Below are positions 53,893-64,000 of a stretch of DNA of 64,000 nt, piece by piece. Source of the stretch: Hawksworthiomyces lignivorus (taxonomy: Eukaryota > Ascomycota > Sordariomycetes > Ophiostomatales > Ophiostomataceae); assembly GCA_002917075.1 (NCBI GenBank), contig NTMA01000011.1, forward strand, positions 124,001 through 188,000, in the 5' to 3' direction. Position 1 is the first letter of the stretch; each line of letters starts with the position of its first letter. The notes beneath the pieces are model-generated. The model saw nothing but the letters and a program-made list of their open reading frames with translations. It searched no databases and was not told the DNA's origin. Position numbers and translations under genes: made by a program.

Positions 53893-56216
53893 TGTCACGA
53901 TGGGATTTCGTCGGCTTGGTTGTCTGTATTGGATGGCTTTCTCCGACGACTAGGCGTTGCGGATTTGGATGTATAAGACAGCTCTAGTATGCTAATCTCG
54001 AGTTCTTTGAATGCGGAATGAGCGCAGGGAACGAATCTAAGAGACCCAAGGAGCAGAGACGTGTTCTGTCGCAGGCCCGAAGAGATGACAGCTCTAAGAT
54101 ACAAAGCTGGCGTGACGTCGAATTCCAAAGAGGAGAGAGGGTGGGGCGAGAAAGGCCGAAAAGAAGGGATAGCGGTTACGAGGAGGGTGAGACGAGAAGG
54201 TCGAAGCAGATAGAAGACGAAAAGCCGGAAACGTGACTGTCGTTTAGAGCAGCTACGATCTGGGCCGGTTCAAGGTCGACGACGTATCGGGAACTCTAGG
54301 CAAATAGGTCCCTCGCTTCGCAATGGCGGAAGGAAGCAGGTCGAAAATCGCACAAAAGGGAAGGAAGGAGAGGCAGACCTCCCAAACGCTTTGCAAACCT
54401 TCAGTTTGACCAGAGGATGGGACCCCAGAAAGCAAACACAAAATAGGGGAGCTCCCGGGCGGTCAAACGAAGCTGCTAAGAGGAGATCAGCAGCCAGAGA
54501 AAAAGTAATGCAAGTGTCCGAGGAGACGGCGGCGCTATATGGGAGGAGGGGAATGGAGAAGCTGATCGTGATTGTCGCAAAGTTTGGCGTGGAAGAATAA
54601 GACAGTTAAGAACTTTGGCGGAGGCAAGTCGCTACTCGCGTGGCCGTGAAAAATTATGGGTCGTGGCCGGTTGCACTGTTCAAACGTCCGCCGCTCTTTC
54701 TATTTCAGGGTCAGAGGTTTTTTTATTTTTTTATTTTTTCGAGTTCTGGGCGTTGGCTGTAGCTTCCCCTCCTTACTGGGCGTCCCATTGGATCCCTTCT
54801 TTCCTCAAACTGTTAATATGGCTGGATTACATAAGAATATTCATGCTAACTATTTAGTTGGGGTTTGGCGCATACTTATGTACGCATTCATTTCCGCAGA
54901 AATAAGACGAGAACGACACAGCAGACGTTTAGCTGTCACCAATACATCTAGAAGGACATCACGCCAACAGTCACCAAAAAGAGAACATTTGCAGTCAAAT
55001 CACATTGCGTTAAATTTTGAAGCTGGCTTTCTCGGACTGTAAGTCAACCACGGGAGAGACCACTATCTATGTCGGCCGCTCTAACAGGTCCGCTGGGGGA
55101 CGAAGTACAGAGACCATTGCCGATCTTCATTGTGCTATCCACGATTTCCTCCATTTTCATTCCTGGGCCCAATTCATGGGCTAAGACGATGAGAACCCTC
55201 CCATCTTCCTCTCCCTTTTCACATTGACATGCCATTGTGGTGAAAGTTTAGAAAAAAAAGACATGGAGGATCATAAAAAAAAACCAGTTAAGAAACCATT
55301 CTCCGGTCTATCATTTTCTAATGCCCTCCTGCCCCGTGTCTAGGCAGACCATAATCCCATTTTCCGAGGAAGTGAGGAAAAGCCTGATCCGACCAGAAAT
55401 CCGAGGTGAGCCCATCCTTATTTTTTTGTGTGTAGAGTCTATGTATGCCATCAAAAACACGCGATGCGGCGATTCCATGACCGATTCCTTCTGATGAATT
55501 TCTATAAGCAAAGCAGTAGAAAAAATAATGCCCTTCGTTTCGGAACGCGGATAAAAGCACATTCATGACCGTCGTAAAAGCGTTAAACCAGATCCAGGGG
55601 CTCCATTTCGTTTCCTTCTTTTTGTAGATTCCCTTGATCGATAACCGTCGATGTACGCCGCGGGCGTTCCTTGTGCACCCCTTCTTTTTCTTCTTTCCCG
55701 TCCATGTGCTGTGCGTGTTCACAGACAGACGGATGTGTCCCCCCCTTTTGTCTTTCAGATTCTATTGGGTATCATAAAAAAACCAGGGGACGAATGCAGA
55801 AACAAGAAAAAAAAGCAGAATGCGGTCTATCGTATGCCTGAGTGTGCCCGGAATCCGAAATCCGCAGTTTTCCGAATGTGAAGTAGCATAAATCCATTTT
55901 TTTGGAGTCATGGTCGCCGCCGAAAGATGTTTCCGAAAATAAGCAGATGAAAGGCGAATATCGCAAAACGCATAGAAGAGAAAAAAATGATAAAAAATAA
56001 AACATGGCAAAACCCGAAACTCGGAAGAAAGAAGTAATTCAGGACAAAAAGCAGAGAAGCAAAAGACGTTTTGCCTCGCGGAGAGGCTAGGGGCGCTGCT
56101 TCATCAATGCGCAGAATATACGAAAACAGATAAAGCGGGAAAACGAGAGTGCGATACAACGCAGCAGCACGATGAAGCAGCCTCAGCCCGGTGGTAGTCG
56201 TGTCGACTCGACTTCT
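53893..56216. other. Intergenic: mkt1 promoter and ded1 3' side, 2.3 kb
   Basis: No gene supported. Bases 54000-54240 are purine-rich, which opens long but unlikely frames. The right half probably contains the ded1 3' UTR. A few direct A-runs are present. Confidence 0.55.
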
Positions 56217-58435
<2,219 letters not shown>

Positions 58436-59546
58436 GATTGCGGTTGTTGAATAAATTTCTTCTGTTGGGCGTGAAGAGATTGTTCGTGAAAGATGAGCGG
58501 CGTTCGATTGAAATCCGGAGGAATTCGAACAAATCTTGGGAGCTGAAATGACTTCTCTGACGTCTAGATTATAGCGAGACAGGTCGACACAGTCGCAATT
58601 CTCTCGAAATGAACGTGGGGTCCAAATGAGAGACGAAAATGTGGCGAACGAAAGATTAAGAAGCTAATTTGGCGACGCGAAACGGAACCAAACAGACAAG
58701 AAAAGAAAAAGCAACTCGAATGTGAGATAGAATTAAAGACAGGAGATCAAGGTCCTGAAACAAAATCTATCTGCTGTCTGTAAAACGATTAAGAAACGAA
58801 GCGTGTGGATTTCTCTCAGATCTTTTCCTTGCACGACAGGCGAAAGAAAAGAAAAAAAGAAAGTACAAGAATGACGTTTCTCGTGACCTCTAGAAGAAAA
58901 AGAACAAAACAAAATCTTCTAAAGGAAAGGGTGAAAGAAAAGACAGACAGAAAAGCACTATGTGTAATTTGAGAGGGGAGTTTGAGATCCTCTTTGAGGG
59001 GGATTGATAGGATTGTTGAGGGTAGAAAAGTTTTAGAAGAAGAGGAAGAGAGAGGAGAGAGGGAGAGAAGAAATAGGTGGGAGAGTGAAGGGGAAAAAAA
59101 ATAATAAAAAGTTAAAGGGTTTTGAGTTTTGCGTTGAGAGAGAAAAACAGCGTACGCCTGATTGGGTTAGCCTGGGATTTGAATTTTTAAAAAGAGTCAA
59201 TGCATGACAACTTCCGCACGGTGGCGTCAACTGCAGCATAAAATAGGGGGGCTACAGTGGACAGAAGGGGTCGCTAGGGGGTGAAGATTAAAAAAAAAAA
59301 TAGATAAGCAGCAGCAACGAAATGTCTTCTCTACCTCTTGTGTAATTCTCGATCAAAGATGGCCGATGGATAGAAAGAAGAAGAAAAAGAAAGAGGCGAA
59401 ATGCGACAAGATCATCTTAGAAAAAGAACGAAAACGAGAGAAAAGAAGAGAAGAGGTAGGAAGACCCGGTGGTGTGTTATCCATGTGCTAGTACTCCATA
59501 GAATGGCTGGCAAAAGCTGAGTGGTGGATGCCCTTGAAAATAAAGG

Positions 59547-59600
59547 GAGACCAGCCTTGAACAGCGAGACAGCCTTGGAATAGCCTTAAAACAGCCTTGG
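59547..59600. repeat. Short imperfect repeat of AGCCTTGGA-like units
   Basis: AGCCTT occurs four times in about 50 bases with related flanks. Function unknown. Confidence 0.5.
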
Positions 59601-59933
59601 ATTGACCCAAACTGGCCTGAACGAAACCGACGTACGCTAAATGTAGGAAGTCGAGCAGTCGAGGTAGTGTATCGAGTGTATGTATGCACGTCGTATTACC
59701 AGGCCTCTCTTCACTGATACTGGGATGGCAGCAACACACCGTACACACTTTCCTGCAGCCGGTTGTTTGCTTTTTAGGCTTCCTTACTGGTCCAGCCTGC
59801 CGCTGAAGAGGCAGTGCGCCTATAGGATGAGGATAATGATGAGGATGCATACATTAGCGAATAGCAGGACACCCTCTTCGCACTGTTTGCCACCAGGGGC
59901 GAATAGTAGTTTTTTGACAGCGGCGCGACTGTG

Positions 59934-59980
59934 CTCAGATGCTCAGATTCTCAGATGCTAGGGATGCTCAGATGCTCTAG
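59934..59980. repeat. Short TGCTCAGAT repeat
   Basis: The unit GCTCAGAT or TCTCAGAT occurs five times in about 45 bases, separated by a few bases. Function unknown. Confidence 0.6.
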
Positions 59981-60180
59981 ACGGCTCCTGACTCCCTATA
60001 AGGCCGCCCCAGACAGCAGACTAGGTCACGCCGTGATCCGGGATCCGGCTCGGTTTTGCGTCTGCGCTCCGTGCTCAGGTGTGCCGATTTTGCGTAAGCA
60101 GGTGGTAGTCGAGAGGCATTGTTATTCGTCCCTGGGTGTGGCTGTCGGGTACCACACAAGTACATGTTTCCGCTTGCAGA

Positions 60181-60245
60181 GCGAGCCGGACTCGAGCCAG
60201 TGACGAGATGCATGCCGGTCCAACCACTGGACAGCCGCGGCTCAC
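60181..60245 (-). other. tRNA-like element with Pol III A and B boxes
   Basis: On the minus strand an A-box-like TGTCCAGTGGTTGG (60220-60233) is followed 21 bases later by a B-box GGCTCGAGTCC (60188-60198), one mismatch from the GGTTCGANTCC consensus. The ends GTGAGCC and GGCTCGC can pair over seven bases, and GTCCA/TGGAC forms a D-arm-like hairpin. At about 65 bases it is too short for a standard tRNA, and the T stem fails when the acceptor stem is paired, so it is not a working tRNA as it stands. It has no downstream T-run. It could be a tRNA relic or the head of a tRNA-derived SINE. Confidence 0.4.
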
Positions 60246-60876
60246 CGTCTTTTTCCTTTCTTTGCACCGTCGCCTCCCCGAGCACTTCGGAATTGGGAAA
60301 CCAACACAGGACTCTCTTCTCCGTTTCTTCTTCTTTACCCTTTTTTTTTCTTACATCGCTTTTTCACGTTACTCGTCTTGTCTCGCTTCCGACTTCCTAG
60401 CTATCTTTTTCGCATGGTCCGTTTCCCACGTAAGAAGCATCTGTTTGATGAGCCGCAAGCGAACCCATATTGCAGATCAGAAAACGGACCATGTCACAAA
60501 CAGCACGCTTCCTTTTGCAGAGTTGCAAACAGTCAAGCCAGCAATCCAGTAATCTTCTCAGTTTCTGTCAAAATGGTTCTGTAGCCATCTCGAGTACTCG
60601 TATTTGTAGGTCACGTGGTTATTTAACTCGTCAGCACAACCCAACGCGGCCTGGAAAGACAAGCTTAGAAAGGGTCATCAGGGAAGTCAAGGCACGCTGT
60701 GGAATGATGCAGATTTTTTTACTATCTTCTCTCCAATGTAAACCCATTGCTCTAGAACGCGTATTGTACAAAGCTTGTTGGCTCCAAACATACAGGCAAC
60801 AGCCGCTCTCTTCAATCCTGAGCTAAAAGAAAATTATTTCTCATCTTTGCTCTCGGTGCTGCGCTGAAGGGGGGTC

Positions 60877-61812
60877 TCACGGGACTGGCACCACCTTGTC
60901 GTCGTCGAATTCAATGTCTACGACGCCGTCCTTGGTGACGGCCTTGACGATCATGCCCTTGAAGTCAATGGGTAACCGCCGCTTCAGCTCGTCCGTGCAC
61001 AGCGTCAAGATCTTGATGCCCTGGCCGAGAGTGATGTCGGGGTGGTGGTGCTTATCGAGGATAGAGAGGCAGTAGTATCTGAGCCCGGGGTTAGCAACGA
61101 AACCAAGAAATGGAGGGCGGATGAAGCAGCGAGAAGGCCCCCCACCCCCAAAAATGGGGAGGAAGGGAGGCCTATGAGGGAGGGTTGACGAACTGAGCGT
61201 AGCCGTGAGCCGCATACGGTACGGGGGCCAGGGCGGCGAGGTAGTCCAGCCAGTACAGGCTCGGCTTGTGTGTGATGGGGTCGACGCCGCCGAGCAGCAG
61301 GTTGACGGTGTAGGGCTTCCGTGACCGCAGGCTGGAGGCCAGCTCGCCGCGGACAAAGTGGGCGACCGCCGACGGCGAGAGATCGGCCTCGTTGCGCATC
61401 GTGTAGAGCTGGACGTTGGCCTGGATGTACTCGGCGAAGTTGACTGCGCAATTGTCAGCTCTAGCCCTCTAGCCCTCTATGGGTTTTCTTCCCCTTTCTT
61501 TCTTGGAAAGCTAATATTTCAACCACCATGACCCACCTGTATCACCCGCCTCGCCCGAGAATGCCATCAGGGTGTGCTTGTTGAGCTGCCGTGTCTTGTC
61601 ATCGGTCGCCTTGAGCACGGTGGGACCGCGCATCGCCGCCTTGGAGGCTGCGATCAAGGTAAAATCCTTGCCCGTGATGCCGAGCAACACCTCCCTAGAC
61701 GCAGAAGAAAGAATGAGGGTCAGCAGCTGTTTGCTTCTCGCTGGTCTGGCCAAGCAGCGGAGCTGTTCGAGGCTGATGCCATCCAATGCGGTGCAAATGC
61801 AAAAACTTACAT
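60877..61812 (-). CDS. pre1: Proteasome subunit beta type-4 (Pre1/PSMB2 family)
   Basis: Coding pieces are 61811-61812, 61537-61694, 61194-61443 and 60877-61078 on the minus strand, giving 203 residues (family 198-205). The start codon is split: AT ends exon 1 and G begins exon 2, giving [18 protein letters not shown], the exact N-terminus expected for this inactive beta subunit, which lacks a propeptide and catalytic Thr. Later joins read [14 protein letters not shown] and HGYAQYYCLSIL. The third donor, GTTCGT, is less usual. The subunit is part of the 20S core beta ring. The C-terminus ends in [19 protein letters not shown], as in fungal homologues. It is transcribed divergently from rrp9. 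Confidence 0.93.
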
Positions 61813-62494
61813 ATTGAATCGATCAGATGGAGCTTCGACGGAAGGCCAGAAGAAAGAAGAACACAGAAATCAAGGCTTGATAACCGCCTTTCGAGTCTGA
61901 AATTGAAGTGAGTTGTGTCGTTCGGCAGAAGAGCGAGTGGGTTGTGTGGCTATCTTCTGTTCCGTCACTCTGTATCGATGTTTTGGCCCTTTCTGCTGGG
62001 ACCTCTGCGTGTCTGCCGTAGAGAACGCGCCATTCAGCTACAGCCTGCTGCACCTCTTTGCCAGCAGCCGTATTAGGTGGTACACCGCCTGCCTGGAGCG
62101 TCAGTCAAGGTCCAAGCTCTCTGTCTTAGCGTGTATCGGAGAATAGTAGCTCCTGATTCCGACGATGAATAGGCGGGGTCCACTTTTATTCTTTTATCAG
62201 TAGACGATAACAGCTCTCCATGCCTATCTATTTTTTTTAGTGGGGAACAGCGAAAAAAAAAAAGTTGTCGAGCGTAGCTGCACTTTTGGAGATGAAAGTT
62301 TGTTCTGCCAATTTTTTCTTTCTCTGCCTCGACTTACAGGATATCAGAGCCAATCCACATATAAACATCCACCCGAGTACATATTCATATATTCTCTTTT
62401 TTTTGTCTGGAAATACTATCTTTCGTCACTTTCATCTACATCTTCCATTAATTGAGAGAAAAAAAGGGTCGTGTGAGGGAAGATTCTAGGCACC
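61813..62494. other. Divergent promoter region of proteasome beta4 and rrp9
   Basis: 682 bases including the 5' UTRs of both genes. It has an A-run near 62251-62262 and T-runs near 62229-62238 and 62398-62404. No gene seen. Confidence 0.6.
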
Positions 62495-64000
62495 ATGTCT
62501 TCCTTTTTTACAGTGCCTGGTGCACAGAAGAAGAGGAAACGGGCCACCGCTCCCGAAGCACCCAAGAAGCGAGTTGCTGGTACAGCCGCCTCCAAACAGA
62601 CGCCGTCGTCGGCCAAGAAGAGCACACGAGCAAAAGACTTCTCCTCATCCTCTGCGAAGGGCGCCAAGAAGGGCAAGACCGCACCGCCTTCAAAGTCAGC
62701 ACCGTCTGCCCGCGGTCGGAGAGCAAGAGAGGAGGACGAGGACAACAACAACAACGACGACGAGGATGATGATGACGACGACGACGATTCCGGCTCCGGG
62801 AGTGACCTGGAGAACGACATTGACGAGGACGACCTGGCTCTGCAGGACGACGCCGAGGACGACTCGGACCTGGAGAGCGCGGGCGACGGGCGGGACGAGG
62901 CGGAGACAGCGGCCGAGCGACGGCTGCGTCTGGCCGAGCGGTACTTAGAGAACGTGCGGCGGGAAGTAGGGGCGTCGGGGGAGCGAGACGCGGCAGCGGC
63001 GGCGGCCGAGGGAGACATCTACGCCTTTGACGCCGAGGACGTGGACCGCGACCTGATCGCGGCGCGGCTGCAGGAGGACGTGGCGGAGGCCAAGGGCCGC
63101 GTGTACCGGCGGCTGGCGGCAGAGCTGCGGCTGGCCGAGGCGGGCCACTGCCTGTTCCGGTGGAACGCCAAGAACGTCAACGCCGTGGCCGTGTGCGCGC
63201 CGTACGCGTACACGGTGTCGAGCGACACGTACCTGACCAAGTGGCGGCTGCAGGAGCGGCCGGCGGCGCAGCAGGCGCAGCGGGCGGAGGCGCGGCGGCG
63301 GTGGGAGGCGGACAAGGCCAAGAAGCGGAAATCGAGCGGCAAGAAGGCTCGGCAGCAGAAGGTGGTCGACTTTGCCGCGGAGGCGCCCGACGCCGTGCCG
63401 CCGCGGCGCCGGCCGCAGCGCGTGCTGTTCCGCCGCGGCAACCCCAGCCGGCGGCGCGACAAGACGTACCAGGACGGCCACGTGGGCGCGATCCTGTCGG
63501 TGGCGGCGTCGCAGGACGGCAAGTTCGTGGCCACGGGCGGCGCCGACCGCCGCCTGATCGTGTGGGACGCGGCCACGCTGCGGCCGCTGCGCGTCTTCAC
63601 GCACCACCGCGACGCCGTCACGGGGCTGGCCTTTCGGCGCGGCACCAACCAGCTGTACTCGTGCTCGCGCGACCGCACCATCAAGATCTGGAGCCTCGAC
63701 GAGCTGGCCTACGTCCAGACCCTCTTCGGCCACCAGGACGACGTCGCCGACATCGACGCCCTCGCCCAGGAGAAGTGCGTCAGCGTCGGCACCCGCGACC
63801 GCACCGCCCGCATGTGGAAGGTCGTCGAAGAGACCCAGCTGGTCTTCCGGGGCGGCGGCAGCGGCGGCCGGTCATCTACCGCAGCCGGCGTGGCACCGGC
63901 CTCCCAGGCCCACGAGGGCAGCATGGACCGCGTCGCCATGCTCGACGACGAGCTCTTCGTCACCGGCAGCGACAACGGCGCCCTCGCCCTCTGGAGCACC
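62495..64000 (+). CDS. rrp9: U3 snoRNP protein Rrp9 (U3-55K), cut by window end
   Basis: The first 502 codons are present; the frame is open to the last base, so the stop lies outside. Residues 1-90 are Lys/Ser/Ala-rich and resemble a nuclear localisation tail, followed by an Asp/Asn run and acidic stretch (about 75-130). The Rrp9 core includes the helix AERRLRLAERYLENVRREV and EDVDRDLIAARLQEDVAE. WD40 repeats begin near residue 220 (VAVCAPYAYTVSSD) and include HVGAILSVAASQDGKFVATGG, HRDAVTGLAFRRG, YSCSRDRTIKIWSL and VGTRDRTARMWKV. Rrp9 binds the box B/C motif of U3 snoRNA in the small-subunit processome in the nucleolus. An insertion rich in Arg/Lys (about residues 255-310) separates the first two blades. 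GC-rich codons are stronger here than in neighbours. Confidence 0.94.
   Translation, partial: MSSFFTVPGAQKKRKRATAPEAPKKRVAGTAASKQTPSSAKKSTRAKDFSSSSAKGAKKGKTAPPSKSAPSARGRRAREEDEDNNNNDDEDDDDDDDDSGSGSDLENDIDEDDLALQDDAEDDSDLESAGDGRDEAETAAERRLRLAERYLENVRREVGASGERDAAAAAAEGDIYAFDAEDVDRDLIAARLQEDVAEAKGRVYRRLAAELRLAEAGHCLFRWNAKNVNAVAVCAPYAYTVSSDTYLTKWRLQERPAAQQAQRAEARRRWEADKAKKRKSSGKKARQQKVVDFAAEAPDAVPPRRRPQRVLFRRGNPSRRRDKTYQDGHVGAILSVAASQDGKFVATGGADRRLIVWDAATLRPLRVFTHHRDAVTGLAFRRGTNQLYSCSRDRTIKIWSLDELAYVQTLFGHQDDVADIDALAQEKCVSVGTRDRTARMWKVVEETQLVFRGGGSGGRSSTAAGVAPASQAHEGSMDRVAMLDDELFVTGSDNGALALWST

Larger units (their letters stand above)
58436..60876. other. Intergenic: ded1 promoter and 5' region, 2.4 kb
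   Basis: Bases 58680-59470 are strongly purine-rich on the plus strand, that is pyrimidine-rich on the ded1 strand, as in leaders of highly expressed fungal genes. A CAGCCTTGGA-like unit repeats several times near 59547-59600, and TGCTCAGAT units repeat near 59934-59980. A tRNA-like element lies at 60181-60245. No protein gene is supported. Confidence 0.6.

Noticed and set aside
62945..63733. 262-residue open frame opposite rrp9
   Set aside because: Shadow of GC-rich WD40 coding sequence; the plus strand reads clear WD repeats.

Overview
This window is nuclear DNA of a filamentous ascomycete (Pezizomycotina), most likely a Sordariomycete; I cannot name the genus. The evidence is short GT-AG introns (about 64-210 bases) with branch points of the GCTAAC/GCTAAT type, GC-rich third codon positions, CT-rich leaders, and fungal genes such as MED5, MKT1, a fungal-type cytosolic FMO and an RFTS protein resembling Raf2/DIM-7. 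There are no operons and no PKS or NRPS backbone gene.

Layout. 0.2-12.6 kb: a disordered protein with three C-terminal Cys modules (+), a secreted GH28 pectinase (+, three exons), a calcineurin-like phosphoesterase (-), a small secreted protein (+) and ribosomal protein uL4 (+, three exons). 13.5-19.0 kb: a long class I/II aminotransferase (-, three exons) and a flavin monooxygenase (-). 20.0-32.5 kb: a 1950-residue acidic Cdc13/Pot1-type telomere protein (+), Mediator subunit 5 (-, three exons) and a fungal protein of unknown function (-). 32.5-41.0 kb: about 8.5 kb without a credible gene. 41.0-53.9 kb: exosome cap protein Csl4 (+), a Sec2-type Rab exchange factor (+), the TruB/Pus4 pseudouridine synthase (-), a Raf2/DIM-7-like RFTS protein (+, four exons) and Mkt1 (-, six exons, first coding exon 7 bases). 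56.2-64.0 kb: the DEAD-box helicase Ded1 (-), a tRNA-like element, proteasome beta4 (-, its start codon split by an intron) and the U3 snoRNP WD40 protein Rrp9 (+, cut by the window end).

Most genes are housekeeping genes of translation, RNA processing, transcription, proteolysis and secretion. Three are linked to chromatin or telomeres: the Cdc13-like protein, Med5 and the Raf2-like protein. They are not physically clustered as a system. The observations most worth following up are the three C-x(22-27)-C-x2-C-x(27-30)-C modules in the first gene, the SUMO-interaction-like motif and duplicated short motif in the telomere protein, the AT-hook plus RFTS plus atypical zinc finger in the Raf2-like protein, the 8.5 kb gene-free block, the split start codon of the proteasome gene, and a degenerate tRNA-like element. 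All exon boundaries were worked out by hand from splice signals and reading phase; no search or transcript data were used.
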